Positions 10,348 through 24,229 are shown, numbered from the stretch's first letter. The stretch: 64,000 bases of DNA from Dendrobium chrysotoxum (GCA_019925795.1 CM034311.1:7922126-7986125); one strand, 5' to 3'. The notes: generated by a model from the letters alone, not told the origin. Made by a program: numbers and translations.

Positions 10348-13300
10348 AGATTAATAGAATTCTTGCGCCAGTGCTGAAACTTCCAGAAGCTCCATCAACA
10401 TATAATGTCTAGCAGGGGGATAAGGAGAAGCACTCGATGGCTCATCAGATATGGAGATGGTGCATTCAACTACAAAATCTATAAGAGCTTAAGATTTGAT
10501 ATCGGGCATAGGTGAGTAGTGGATGTCGAACTCTCTTAGCTCCACAGACCAATTGATTAATCTGCTAGTCGCTTTTGGCTTTTATAGGATACTTCTCAAT
10601 GGTAGATTTGTATAGACCCCAATTGTATGAACTTGAAAGTATGGACATAATTTTCTAGCGGAGTAAACTAACATAAAAGCTATTTCATCAGTTAATGGAT
10701 AACTTCCCTATAATTTAGATAAAATTTTACTAACATAATAAATATGATATTGTACAACATTTTTCTCTCGTACTAAGATCGAGCTAATAGTATGGGCAGA
10801 ATAGTCAGGTATAAATGCAACTTTTCTTCCAACATTAGTTTTGAAAGTAATGGCGGTGATGCTAAATACTTTCATAGATGCTCGAAAGCTTCTTTTAATT
10901 AATTAGTCAATTAGAATTCAAAATTATGATCACTTTGAGTATCTTGAAGAAAGACATATATTTGCCCCCTGAGCAGGCCAAGAAACGAGATAGTGTTGCA
11001 ATCCTTCCATTCAGTCTCTGGACTTCCTTGATATTGCTTAGGGTACCATATCTCTTAGTGCCTTAATCTTTTTAGGATTGGCTTTGCCCCCTTAGTGGGT
11101 TACCATAAAACCCAAAAACTTTCCCGAGGCAACTCTAAAGGCACACTTGGTAGGAATGAGTCGCATATTATAATATCATAGAAGGTTAAAACATTATTTC
11201 ATGTTAGAGATATTTTGTGATTTATCAAGACTTTTTACCTACATATCATCGATATATACTTCCATAGTGCGCCCAATAATGTCTTTAAAAACTTTATTAA
11301 TGAGGTACTGATAAGTGGATCCCACCTTTTTGAGCCTGAATGGCTGATAAGAAAATAGTACAACCCTTTATCTATTTAAAAAGTTATCACCGCCTCATTC
11401 TTTAGATCCATCTTTATTTGATTGTAACCATAGTAGACATTCATAAAACTTACCATCTAATGTTCAGATATAGTATCAACCAATTGGTCAATATGAGGAA
11501 ATAAAAAACTATCCTACGGGTAGGTTTTATTAAGATCTATATAGTCACACATTCGCCAAGCTTCATTAGCCTTCTGTACCATGAAGACATTTGCCAGCAA
11601 GGTGGGATAGTGCACTTCCCATATAAATTTAATTTTCAGGAGTTTATCAACCTCCTACTCGATTACTAGTTAGTGATGTGGTGCAAAATTTTATTTCTTT
11701 TAGATTACTGGCTTGCACGTCGGGTTTACTTTAGGGGAGTGCACAATCACTTCAGGGTCAATTCCGGGCATATCGGTTGGACTCCATGAAAAAATATCTT
11801 GATTCTTATATATAAAATTTATGTATTTTTCTTCTCTTTTTCTAAGAGAAGAGATGCAATCTGCATAGTCCTTGAAGGGTGTTCTTCTGATATAGAAATA
11901 GATGTGAGGTCTTCAATAGGAGAAGCCCTCTAAGGGATATCATTCCAAAGATCAAAGTTCTTAATGTTAAAAGTGACTGAAGGGAGTGATTATGTCTGCC
12001 TAAGATAACATGAATTCTCCACTTGTTGATCTCCTTGCACCATATCGATCCCAGTAGGGATGAAAAATTTTAGTTTGAGGTGCGGAATTTATGCAAAAAC
12101 TCAAAAGATGGACTGAAGGGGTCTTCCAAAGATAACTTTATAAGCTAACATTAATTTTACCATAATAAATTTGATTGTGTGAGTAACTTGTCGAGAAAAA
12201 AATTTGAGTATAATTGGGAGTGTAATTGTCCCTTTTACTTGTACGAGTAGATTATCAAACCCATATAGAGGTCCAACGGTAGGTTGAAGCTATTTTCTAG
12301 TGAGACTGGTATTGAGAAAAGTATAGTAGAATAAGACATCCACGAAGCTCTCATTATCCACCAAACTTTTTTTGACATTGTAATATGGGTCACCTATCCC
12401 CGCATTAATCGTGAGTGGATCTTAATGAGGTGTTTTTACTCTCTCCAAATTAGAATCATAAAAAATAATAGAATGATCAATATTGGTCTTCTTTATTATC
12501 AGCTCTTCATTTAATATAAATAAGATTTGATTAGGCAATAAGGGGCCCCCTATAATGGTTTCAATCTCACCAACCATTAGACAATTATTCATCGATTATC
12601 TTTATTGTTGTTGATTTTACCCTCTAGTGCGATGACCTTTATCTCAAGCAAGTGGATTTTGAATAAACTATCAAAGGTAGCCTTATCGGATAAGTGTCTC
12701 AACTTCATCCTTGAGCTGCTTATAGGCTTCTGTGGTGTGCCCATGACTATGGTGGAAATAATAGTATTGATCCTAATTTCTTGTATTCAGCTTTAAAGGA
12801 TTAGGCCACTTAACATTTTCTTCATCTCAAATGGCCATCAGTATATTTGCTTGAGATGCGTTGAGTGGTGTATACTCCTTCTCTTGTCAAGTCTCGCATC
12901 ATGGAAATAGGTGTCTATGAGGTAGGTTACTTTCCTTATTTCTTTTATTATAAGAATGATTTATCCATTGTAGGAACATTCTTACAATTATTGAAAGTTT
13001 CCTTAAATTATTTCTTGTGAGTATTGATGACTTCATCTATTGATATTTGTGCTTCAACATGATAAATTAGATCAGCATAAGAATATATTGTGCCTCGTTT
13101 AAGTGCCAAGTAAAAGGGACATGGACATAGGCTTCTAAGGAAAACTCCTCTCGGCAACTCAAGATCCACTCCTAGAATTAGCCGAGCCTTAATGAAAAAT
13201 TGTTAAAAATACTTCTTAAGGGATTCTCCTTCATTTTAGTGAATCCTAGAGAGGTGAGAAGAATCCTTAACAATTCTTCGATTGATAGCGAATTGTTCGA

Positions 13301-13740
13301 CTAACACTTTGACCAATTTGATGAATGTGGGGATAGTTCTGGCTGGAAGTGAATAGAACCACGTTCAAGCTTATCCTTTGAGAGTAACATCTAAGGCTCA
13401 CTGGATATGCATGATGGTTCTATAGTGATCGATGTGTTCATAAGGGTTAGACATCCCCATCATAAGAATCTATGCTGGGTTAAAGCCTGCCAGAATAGGA
13501 TGTTGAAGGATGGCTTTATTTAGGAGTGATTACTCCTGAATGTCCCATTGATGAAGAGAGGTCCTTCTACCTCTCATTGGGAATTCTTCTCGAACCATTC
13601 ACTATAGTTCATGATGTAAAGCTTTATATAGAAGATTAGCAATGTTAGGTCAATTTAAGTCTTTGGCAATAATTGGAGGATTACGAGGTTGTTGACGTGC
13701 GCGCGAAGGATGGTTAGAGCTTGTTTTGTTAGCAAGTTCG
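10348..13740 (-). pseudogene. Ty3/gypsy (Tat-like) gag-pol remnant
   Basis: This is decayed gypsy coding sequence read on the minus strand. From the element's 5' side: gag with NPYEHIDHYRTIMH and a TWFYSLPARTI stretch at about 13200-13520; RT with MEVYIDDM-stop-VKS at about 11235-11260, the YVDDMLVKS motif of Tat-like elements; RNase H tail with NWSVELREFDIHYSP and ALIDFVVECTI at about 10420-10570. Many stops are TAG, TAA or TGA where CAG, CAA or CGA is expected, as from C-to-T decay. Integrase is missing because the Sirevirus LTR ending at 10347 interrupts the element just after RNase H. Confidence 0.8.
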
Positions 13741-14502
13741 TTGTCTTGATGAAATTTAATGACGAACGAAGATCGGATAGAAATCTGATGATGTTTGGTG
13801 GTTGGATGAAAATCCAGCTTCAGTTGGTGGTTGGAGGGTAATCTGGTGATAGTTGGTGGTTGAGAGGAAGTTTAGTGGTTGTCGGTGGCCAGGCAGATGT
13901 CCAGCGATAGTCTGACAACTGTTGGTGGTAGAGCGATGGTGGAGAAGGAGTCTGCTGGCAAAAGAATTCTGGTTTTCTCCTTCTTACTTCTCTCTCTTAT
14001 CTTCCTTACTTATGTTTCCTTCAATAAAGAATGAGGGGCCTATTTATAGTTTTTTGGGAGTAGCATGGCCAGTAAATAGGAGGTAGATCTAGGGTACATT
14101 GTGAGTGGTTTGAATGACAACCAATATGGGCCCCTTTGATCAAGGACCATTTATTGGGCATTTGAATGTCTGATATTAAAATTTGGCGATTTTGAGCTCA
14201 TTGGATTTCTCTCGTTGAGCCACTCGATTCGACTATAAGCATGCCACATTTAGAAATCATTTGGCAATCCAAATCATGGTTTGAACCTTCTAAAGGCATT
14301 TTCAGTCTTCGTTTTGGACCCATTTGTGTTCGGATTGAATAGAATTTGTTGTCATTAGGTTTGCCTTTTCGAGAAGTTCAGTTTGACTATAAGTTTGCTG
14401 AAATCGGAGTTCGGATGGTCCCTGATTTGATTTTGGAAGTTTTCAACTTAATCTTGCCTCGAGATTCGTGCCAGGTTAAGATAATTTTTTGATGATATGT
14501 CA
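13740..14502 (-). repeat. Probable LTR/leader of the gypsy remnant
   Basis: This lies upstream of gag on the minus strand. It has a good TATA box, a CT/GA-rich transcribed leader and repeated TTGGTGGTTG units (13795-13930). The right end reads TGACATATCATC on the minus strand, followed by a region ending CTCGAGGC, which looks like an LTR start. I could not find the primer binding site or a second LTR, so the borders are approximate. Confidence 0.5.
14039..14049 (-). promoter_or_regulatory. TATA box of the gypsy LTR
   Basis: Minus strand CTATAAATAGG, followed about 30 bp downstream by a purine-rich leader. A textbook plant TATA box in the expected place before gag. Confidence 0.65.
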
Positions 14503-17500
14503 ATTATTATTAAAAGGACAAATAACAAAAATGATTATTGATAGATGAATAATGAGTATTGTGTTGGAAGAAAAGGAATATTGAATATTGTCCTTGAATG
14601 GATTAATATCGAATATGATTATAAATGAATACCAATTATTATTTTAAAATGATGAATATTGAATATGATTATTGAGAGACAAATGCCAAATATGCTTTAA
14701 ATACTTAAAATATTTGTTCCACTTTATAAGAGTGAGTATTGAGTACGTATTATATATTAAATAGTATATTTGTTTGAAAAAGAAAAAGAGTAACCTTATA
14801 GATATTTAAAGCCTTATTTTATTTTATTCTTCAATGCCTTTTAAAGATAAGTTGTCACCTTAATAAGCCTCACCTTATGCCAAAACTTTTTTCTTTGTTA
14901 CAGTATCCATTCGACATAACTGCTAGAATATACTCACATGTTACTCAATGCAGATCTTATCACAAAGGGGGGGGGGGGGGGGGGGGGGGAGTCAAATTCC
15001 AGGGCTTTACTTGTCATCCAAGGGAATGCGTTAAGAGAAAAAGATATGATGCTTCAAAGTTATCGAGAACTTCTTGTTGGAAAAATAAATTCAATATGAT
15101 TTTGAATTTCTATTTTTGTAATCCAGTATGACATTGCAAATAATATATTATATTAAAAGATAAAAATATTATTCGTCAATGAATTCAAATACAAAATATG
15201 AACTTTCTCCTAATGGTTGTGATCAAATTATCATAACTAATAACATACGATCTCAAAAGATTAAAATGTCATTCAATGATGTTTTCAGTCACAATAATTA
15301 AGATATTTTTATTATTCTCGTGACCAAAAACATCCTAAAAAAAGACATATTAACCCGAAGGATATAAATATTACTTTGTTAGGGGTTCAAATATATGAAT
15401 AAAGATATTTTTTAAGATTTAAATTTCAGGTATGTGATTCCCAAAAAATTCTTCCTAGAGCTTATTTTAAGCCATGTTACTTATTCTCTATAAGGACAAG
15501 CCCTTACAATTAATTACATTTTAAGAGATGGAGTCGCTTAAGAAAACTTTCAATTAATGTTATGATAATTAGTTTTATAATTTTCAAAATTTAGGATCAA
15601 GGGTTATTGAATTTAAGAAATTTCAAGAGGGAATGGTTCAAATTTGAATCATTTTTATTTTTAAGGAGTCGAAGGAGAAAATGTAGGAGATATATGATTT
15701 TGAGAAGCTCAAAAGTATCTTAAGCTGACCTATTGTTGAACTTTATAATTTGAAATTAAGGTTTAGTGTTTGAGTTGATGTTTTGTTAAAAATGTGGGAC
15801 TTTTATTCTAAATCACGAGATCAATGAAATGCCTAGAGAATGAGGGTTTATGATGTGCAAACAGTCTCAGAACTTAGAGCTAAGGTGGGCATTACAGGGT
15901 AGCAGCATGAACATATTCTAATGGAGTACAATAATGCTTAACTTTATTGGACATACATCTCGCTTGGAGTGGAATGTCAGCTAAACCACCACATCAATTT
16001 TAAAACCATGATGTTCGATCTTATGCAAATGCAAGATAGGGTAAACCAATGTTTAATTAAGAAATTGAGATCCTAAATTGTGAGAGACTTTTGAATAATA
16101 GTTATGCACTAACGACTAAATGCAATTAAATTTTATTTTTAAATTTATTTCTAATGCAATGCATGTTAATCAACTTATGCAAAATTAGAATGATTTTAAA
16201 ATTTTGAAATGCTAAGAAAATATTTTTTTTCCTTAAAAGAGCAAGCCTCCCCTGGGACAAAGCAAGCACCTTAATTGGACAAAGTGGCTTGTCCAAACCC
16301 GCAAGGGAGAAGGTGCCTAAGCAAGGAATAGAAACACAATATGCAATGGACTTAGACCTACCTCAGTTTACAATTTAAATCGATTATCTTTCTATGTTAT
16401 GTAATCCTGAAATTTTTTTATTATGTGTAGAAAAATTGATTTCGTAAGAGTCTAACGAAAATCCTGGAAAATCACATGCATGTAATAAACATATAAAAAG
16501 CATACAATTTCTAAGCACAAAACTTTCACCCAAACACCAATATAAAAAGGCAACAAAATAAAATAAAAGTGTCCCAAAGTCCAATGTGGCCAGTGCCACT
16601 TAATTACTACCCTTCATAAATAAAGGCAATCGAGTGATGCCTTTAAATTACAACTAGATTTTACTGTTAAGAATGATGCAAGTCTTTTACAAAAATGAGA
16701 TATCCTCTTGGTTTTTTAGTTCTTCTCTCCAGGTTTGATTTTCTCCTCCAATAAGACTTTCAAATGAAAAGAACCATCCTAGGAAGGATGTTCTCTTCTT
16801 TGGGTTCCTTATTCCTAGGAGGACTACCCGATTTTTAAACTTTTATATTTAATTACATCAAAATTTAAAAAAAAAAGACTCTAAAAATATAACTTAAAGG
16901 GCTAGTAAAAAGAGCAGTTTACATTGCATTACATAGTGTCGAAAAGCACTTGCTCATTTCAAGAGCAACCTATAATTCTTGGCAATACGTTTATTGTTTA
17001 GGGGGCTAAGCAGCATAAGCAACTGGATACAGTTTGATTGATTTTAAATTTAAATAATTTAGCTCCATTTTATAGTCGTACATAAGCATGACCACTTGTA
17101 GATAATCTAATTCCAGATCACCATAACCTAGAGAAATCTAAAGTCCATCACAGAATTTCAATATCACATGCACACAGGTAATCAATCATCCAAAATATTT
17201 ACACACATCCATCAAGATCATTCAATTTTTTATTAACATGCGCACCAATGAAAGTACATCACCACAATAGTAGTCATAACATAAAGCTAGGATTGATTGT
17301 CCTAATTAATAAATTAATATATTTGCTAATCTGTCTAGGTGTTAACCTATTAGGCTTTAAATTTTATTTTCTATCCTTTATTTATCTCAATGTCTAGGGG
17401 TTCATGAGGAAAATTTTAAATTTTAGTATTTTGCATCTTTTATTTAGACTTTTAACTAGTTCATGAGGAAAATTTTATTTTTATCCCAATATAGTTCCAC

Positions 17501-18424
17501 TTGATGTAAACTATTATTTGTTATAGTTTTATGAGTTCAGAGGAATTTATTTTATGTTTTTTCAGGTTTTAATTGAATTTTTAATAAATTTTCTAATTTT
17601 TAGGTTAATTAAAGGTTTTATTTAATTTGAGGGAGAAAATAAGGTGTTAATTGAATTATTTGTTTGTTTATTGTTCTTTATTATTTTATATGCCTATAAA
17701 ATTTTATTTGAGATTTTTTTGAATTTTATTAAATTTTTAATAATTTCTCTAATATTCGAATAATTTTTTTATTTTATTGTTATCCTATTATCCTTTTTCT
17801 ATTAACTTTCTCACTCTCATCATTTTGAATTATTTATTTATTATTGTTATTGTTATTACTGTTGCTTTGTGAATATTTCATTTTAGCTTTTATATTAAAT
17901 TTTCTTGTAATTTGATTTTGTGTTTGCTAACTTGAATTAAGTTTGGTGGATATTATTTCATTCAAATGCGCATGATTTTGTGTTCATAGAGTTTACATTT
18001 ATATTAATTTTTGGAATTGGGTTTAGCATATTTACATGCGTTAATTGGTTTAAATTAACATAATTTGATTTAATTTTGAGTATGTGAGATCAAATTGAAT
18101 TTGTTTAAGCTTCTTAACCATGCGTTTTAGTCTGATTTTAGGGGTTAAATTATTTTGTATTTATTGACTTTACATTTTAATATGTGAGAGATTGTTGTGG
18201 GTTGCTGCCCAGATCGTTTGGGAGACTGTCAACGTTATCAACTTACCAGAGCCGGATTTGATGATTGACGAAAGGGTTCAGACAAGTTTTCTTCAATCGC
18301 TTAAGAGAATAAACAATTTCTCCTTCTCACAATCTTGCCTTAGAAACATGCAATGGAAGTATGTTTGGTTTCGGTTTTGGAATATATTATCATTTTTTAT
18401 ATGAGAAAAGGGATGAACTCCCTA
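14503..18424. other. AT-rich DNA without recognisable genes
   Basis: I see no coding family here. There is a G run at 14967-14989, mixed AT-rich DNA up to 17900, and a short open frame at 18192-18404 with no recognisable motif. The stretch is probably old, unrecognisable transposon sequence. Confidence 0.4.
14967..14989 (+). repeat. Homopolymer run of 23 G
   Basis: Twenty-three consecutive G in AT-rich DNA. Such a tract can form G-quadruplexes, but the length may also be a sequencing or assembly artefact. Confidence 0.9.
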
Positions 18425-18590
18425 AGCACAAATTTATTTGGCTAGTTCCTCGAATACTTAAAAATTCAACTAGTTCCCTAATTTGCTTGGACATTTAACA
18501 AGTTTCCCAAGTGTTTGGACATTTAGTAAGTTCCTCGTATACTCAGTTATTTGGCAAGTTTGCCGAATATTAAATGGCATCAACAATTTT
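18425..18590. repeat. Degenerate tandem repeat of about 30 bp
   Basis: Repeated phrases of the type AGTTCCTCGAATACTT and TTGGACATTTA(A/G), about five diverged units, located just beyond the integrase end of the second gypsy remnant. Confidence 0.55.
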
Positions 18591-18649
18591 TTGAGAAACT
18601 TTGAAAATTTCATTCATCTCTCATATGAAGTTTTTAGGGATAAAGGATC

Positions 18650-21600
18650 TTCAAGTCATCTTCACTCCATGCTTTCGGTGGTTCTTTGCTAGCATAACTT
18701 TGTAGTTGATAAGAAACAAAGCTGAGTACTTTTTTAATGATATAAGGCCCTTCCCAGACAGAATCCAACTTGCCGTGTACTTACTGTTGAGCTCCAACAT
18801 CAATTTTCAAAGTACCAGGTCACCTACTCAAAAAAGCCTTTTCTTGAATATTTGAATTTTAGTATTTGGTGTCTCTCTTTTTAACTGATTTTTTATTAGC
18901 AGATGTTGAATTTGAAGCTTTTCAAGGAGTTTGAGTATTGTTTTGAGGCCTTGTTCATTTTCACCTCTTTACTCTTTAAGTTCTCCAAACACAAAGTTTG
19001 AAGTGGTGATTACTAGGGGTGTAAACGAGTCGAGTCGAGCTCGAGTCATGCCTAACTCTAGCTCTACTCATCAACCAAATCCCGAGTTCGAACTTGAGCT
19101 CGAACCCGAGTTGAGCTCAAAAGGCAAGCCCGAGCTCAGCTAGAGGTACTGAAAATGAGCTCGTGAGCAGCTCATGAGATCATGTCTACCGCCAGAAAGC
19201 TTATTAGGAAGAAGGTATTCCATTGGGTAAGGAAGCTGGAAGGCGTCTCAAGCTAAGTCTTGCGTGAGGTGAGAAGAGGAGAGTCTATTTTTATTTTTTA
19301 TTTAGAACTGATTTGAAAAAAAGTTGTACCTTATTAATGTAATGCAACACATTTATTATAATGCAGCTTATTTTTTGTCTTTTTCAGTTAAAAGCTATAG
19401 CTTGGGAATATAAAATTAATAGTTTATATACATTTTAAGTTACATTCATTATGCTGTAGTTTAACTATTAATTTTTTTAATATTCAAATTTAATAAAATA
19501 AATAATTATTTAAAAAATTTAATAGTGATTCGGGTCGGCTCGCAAGCTCACAAGCCTAGCCTCATCAAACTCCAATTTGAGCTCATTTAATAAGCGAGCT
19601 CGTGGCTCGATAAGCTCAGCTTGTGAGCTCTATAATGAGTCAAGCTCGAGCCGACTCAGCTCTTACACCCCTAGTGATTTCTTTAATTTTAGAGGTTGTA
19701 CTCGACAAGCAACATGGATTCAACTCTATGAGAGAGTACAAAAGGTGTCTTGCCATTCGCCAAAGTTGGAGTCATTTTCAATGCCCAGAGAATTAAGGTA
19801 CATAATTTGAACCACTTTAATGCTATCAACTTTCTTTTTCATCAAGTTAATAATCAACTTGTTGGCTACCTCTAGTTGGTCATCATTTTTGGATGGTGAA
19901 CTAAGGTGAATTTGGATCAAATTTTATGACTTAGATAGAACTCCTTAATTTTGTTGACAAAAAGTATGGATAATTGTTAATAATGATTACCATTGGAAGG
20001 TCGTACCAACATATGATGTCAGTCCATGTGAAGTTATGAATAATCTCAATAGTAGTTTTGGAGACTGCCTTAACTTCAATCCACTTTGTAAAATAACTTC
20101 TCATCATTAGGAATAACTTCTTCAATCCCCTCGCAGGAGAGAAGGTAAATTACATCCATGCCCCAAATAATGAAAGGCAATATATTTGAGATAAGCTACA
20201 ACTTATGAGAGGGTTAAAGTTAAATTGGTGTACATTTTTGACACTAATGCACCTTTTTAAAAACTTCTCTACAACTTTTCTCAGTGAAGGCTAGAAATAT
20301 CCCTATCTCAATATTTAATTAGTCGAAGTTTGATCTTTTGAGTGACTATCGTACTCGCTAGAGTGAAATTCTTTGAGAATGCTGGTGACTTCATATTCCT
20401 TAATACACCACAGATAAGTAGTCCTTGACTTCCTAAACAACTTATTCAACTGTCTTTATTTTAAATAATCGAGGTTTCTTTAAACTCTCCAAGATAGTGC
20501 TTGACTTCAAGTACTCAATGAAAGTATCCATCCAACTTGGCCCTGAAAGCTGATCAACCTCCATTGCTTTCAGTTCTTCAATTATAGGGCTAATATGCTC
20601 CAAAATAGATCCTATGTTAGGATTTCCCATTTTAAAGAGCAGGTTGGTGAATTTGTTGTGTCTCTATGAATATTCGATATTTTGAAATATTTAAAAATTT
20701 TAATTTCAATTTTGACTTTGTTCAAGAATTTTTGAAAATCTTCCTCCCTTTATTTCATATTGTCTAGTGATCTTATTGGCATCCATATGTGAGTCAAAAA
20801 ATGATGCTTAGTATTTATCCCCACTACTCCAATAACAAATCTCAAGCTAGTGATCAATGCTTCATACTTGACTTGATTATTACTTATTTGATAACCAACT
20901 CTGGTAGAATGAGAAAGTATTGTTTATGATGTACTCCTCAAAATAACTCTAATATTGACTCCTTCTCCATCAAAGGCCCCATCAATATAAAGACTCCATA
21001 ATAGTTCTTTAATAGTCTCCTCTTTTTTAGTGCTGGCTACATTGAAATCAGTCAAGAAATTTGCAAGCACCTACTCTTTTATTACAATCCTTAGCATATA
21101 TAAAATTTAGAACTCACTAAGCTCCATGACCTATTTTAGCAGTTACCTTAGAGCAATCCAACTTCACCAAGATAAAATTTGGAAGTTGGTTGGTTGTAGT
21201 GTAAATTGAGCATGCCTGAATGTAAGGATGAAGTCACTATACAAAGATAATCAAAGCCCAAGTGAGCTTTGCAATGATTGAATAGTGTAGCTTAGCCTTC
21301 CATAAAATTTTGCTCACATAATAGATCAGCCATTACTTATTCCCTTCCTCATAGATGAGGAGTGAGCTCACAGCCTCTTTGTCCATTATAAGATTTAAGA
21401 GCAAGTCCTCCTATGGCAATGAATTTTAAAGTGGAGGCATCAAAGAGAGAAGTGATACTAGTTTTTGAAAGGTGAGTTCACATTCTTAATTCTAAGTAAA
21501 GTGCTTAACACTTCGTAGAACTTTGAAGAATGGTGAGCACTTAATATATGACTTTGAGAAGAAACGACTAAGACCAATAATTTATCCTATCAACCTTTGT

Positions 21601-21690
21601 AACTCCTTTATGTTTTGAGGTGAAGCCATTTCAAGAATTATTTTAAAATTCTTTGGAATCATGTTGATACCTTCTAGAGTGATGCTAGTT
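18650..21690 (-). pseudogene. Second Ty3/gypsy pol remnant, split by a MITE
   Basis: Minus-strand gypsy pol in the order RT end, RNase H, linker and integrase. The linker before integrase reads PSWMDTFIEYLKSS at about 20495-20540. The integrase core has YFTKWIEVKAVSKTTIE and ICWYDLPMVIIINN at 19960-20100; in the last motif the catalytic Asp of the usual SDNG is replaced. The integrase C-terminal part reaches about 18690. Stops and frameshifts are frequent. A 660-bp transposon at 19014-19673 interrupts integrase. It may be the same family as the remnant at 10348-13740, but I cannot tell whether they were once one element. Confidence 0.75.
19014..19673. mobile_element. hAT-type non-autonomous transposon (MITE), 660 bp
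   Basis: The left end reads TAGGGGTGTAAACGAG and the right end CTCTTACACCCCTA, forming inverted termini. GTGATTAC (19006-19013) and GTGATTTC (19674-19681) are 8-bp duplications with one mismatch, as made by hAT transposases. The subterminal DNA is rich in GAGCTCGAG and CTCGAGC repeats on both sides and the centre is AT-rich. No transposase is encoded. It sits inside the gypsy integrase remnant, so it arrived later. Confidence 0.88.
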
Positions 21691-23357
21691 TTTGTTGTGT
21701 ACAAACGAAAAATATGTGCATACATTTTCTTATAATGTAGTATAAAGATTAGCAAGTAATTGTGAAGCTAGTCTATATAACAGCAAGTGTACATGTAATG
21801 GGTGTGGGCATGTGAATTGTAGATTGCGTGAATGAAATAAAGTTTATCTTAGGGTCAATTGATGCTTAGATTTTCTTTGATATAGATTATTTGCTAGATA
21901 TGAAAGTATACATGTCGATTAAGTAATAAAATGATTGAGTGAGTGTCGGTCCCATGAGAAAGTATTCTGCTAATTGCAATCAAACTAGTATTGTCTACTA
22001 CAAATGCAAGGTTTATCCTACTCAACAAAAATGATAGGTTTTGAGTTTCTGTCACATATAGAGAATGTGAAAGATGATGAGATATGAATATATAAAATAC
22101 ATTTTGGACTAATGCTTCTAAAACAATAATATTTTTCTAATGAGATTATTAAATATTGATGTGGATTATAATATATGCATCCCTAGATCTCCATTAGGCT
22201 TGTAGGGGAAAAAAGGAGGTTTACGACCTTCTTACAATTCTAATGTCTCCATTGAAATAAGAAAATTTAACATCATATGCCTAGGCATGTCAACATTCTA
22301 TTTTAATACTCCTATTTGTTCCAACATTTATCCATTGATGCAATACATCACACTAGATATTAACTAAATATATGATTATTATATGCATTAAATTAAGAAT
22401 GAGAAATATTAAAAATATCCATATTTTATTCAAGATACTAGAATCTATATTAGTAATTGCATTGTGTTTATATCATAAGCCCAAAACTCAAAAATTAGCC
22501 ATATATATATAAATAAGAAAGCAAGCACATCTTTATTTCACTTATAGAAGAAAAGATATAGGAGAAGCAATAAGGAAAAACTTCACCAGGATAATACAAA
22601 TTAACTTCTCCGTAGTCCCTCCTCCTCTAATGGTAGGATAGCTTACACAGAATAGGTTAAGATCTTCAATGAAAGTATCTTCCACTTTCTTAGCCTCCCT
22701 TAGACTTTACTCTAAGGGGGGACACTAAAGAACTACACTAAAAATTATAGGACTCTGTTGTGAGTGATAGAACTCCTAAACAAAAGAATTGAAAACTTAT
22801 TTATAGTAAGGCATAAATAGCCTCATGTGCTATAATACTTCAAATGGTGGCACCACGGTGTCATGAAACGAACTAGCACCTCGACTCTGCTAGGCTTACT
22901 CTACTGCGACACTGCACAGACTTAGTCTGTTTAATGGCTGAACAATTATGCCATACATTTAATTTGATGTGACATCATATTTTATCAATTGCTCCTCCAT
23001 AGCATTGAAAATTTTGAGCATTGTGATGCTTGAATGTGCAAACCAGTGTTATGGCATTGTGATGCTCAATGCTTCGACACTCAAATTTCTAAGACTTAGG
23101 CGTTATAGTATAGATTTTTGACATTGTTGTGTTAAAATTGACTCTACTAGGGCACTAAAATGTTTAATATTTTTTTGAGGCTCTAATGCTAGGATTCCCT
23201 GATCGATTGCCAAGGCGTTGCATACGTTATGATGCTAGTAGTTGGAGCGCTGCGGCCCTGGTTCAACACTTGTGTATTTTCTCTTTTTCCTAAGCATTTT
23301 TTGCACAACATCAACTTAAACACCATATTTTTATTGAATTTAAAGGTAAGAATAGCA
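21690..23357. other. Unassigned AT-rich DNA
   Basis: I recognise no gene. On the minus strand CTATAAATAAG at about 22798-22808 resembles a TATA box. The part from 22840 to 23250 has repeated CATTGTGATGCT / GCGACACTG-like phrases. It could be another worn LTR or spacer, but the borders are not visible. Confidence 0.35.
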
Positions 23358-23785
23358 CAAATTAAAAGTTCAAAGAGGTTGTGAGATCTCAAGGAATAAG
23401 CCCGAGGCTAATTAAGAGGGGGGTGATTTGGTAATTTAAAAATTACTTTAGTAAAAAGAAAATCTTTTTATAACTTTTTCAATATCTAAAAACTAGGAAA
23501 TTTTATCCCTCGATGCGGAAGCGAATTAATTTCACAATAGCAAAAAGATAAGAGTTTTCAACCACATAATTAATCACAGAAAAATAAAGTGCAAAAAATA
23601 ATAAAAATAAATAAATTAAAATTTATAATAATTCGATCCAACCTGACCTATATCCACTCCCCCAAAACCTCCTTTTTAGGTATTGCACTAAAATTAGTGT
23701 CTCTCCTTTTGCCCCTATAGCAAGGCAGAGAAGCCCTTACAAAATCTCTTCCACAAATTTGGTGCTGTAGAGGACCTTGCTCTTT

Positions 23786-23918
23786 TTCACCCTCCTGGTG
23801 AAGGCAAAGAACCTGCAATCCTTTTTTACCCTCTTGGTGAAGGCATAGAACCTTGAATCCTTTTTCTCCCTCTTGGAGATAGAAGAGAACCAAGAATCCT
23901 TTTTCTCCCTCCTGGAGA
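23786..23918 (-). repeat. Tandem hairpin units with compensatory stems
   Basis: Four units, given in transcript sense: UUCACC-AGGAG-GGUGAA (23786-23802), UUCACC-AAGAG-GGUAAA (23825-23841), UCUCC-AAGAG-GGAGA (23865-23879) and UCUCC-AGGAG-GGAGA (23904-23918). The loop is constant while the stem sequence changes on both sides. Confidence 0.85.
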
Positions 23919-24229
23919 TGGCAGAGAACTAAGACCTAATGCTATAGAATGTCTCCTCAAAGCCACCAAAGGATCAAGGCAGAAGCTTGAAGAAGATAGG
24001 GAAGAACCTTACTTGGAGTAACCTTGTGAATCCCTCACCACTCTCCCTCATAAATAACTCTCCCTCTCTTCTCTCCCAAAGCACTCCTTAACTCCCTGTC
24101 TATGCTCTTTCTCTTAAGACACTTAGCAGTAAAATTCTTTTTAAAATAAAATAAAGTGAGAGTTTAAATAGAGAGCCTCTCAAAAAGCCCTAAATTTTAA
24201 TCTGCCAACTATGATAGTCTAGTACAATT

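Noticed and set aside
18192..18404. 70-residue open frame in otherwise unassigned DNA
   Set aside because: Somewhat less AT-rich than its surroundings, but no motif, splice context or homologous neighbour is visible.
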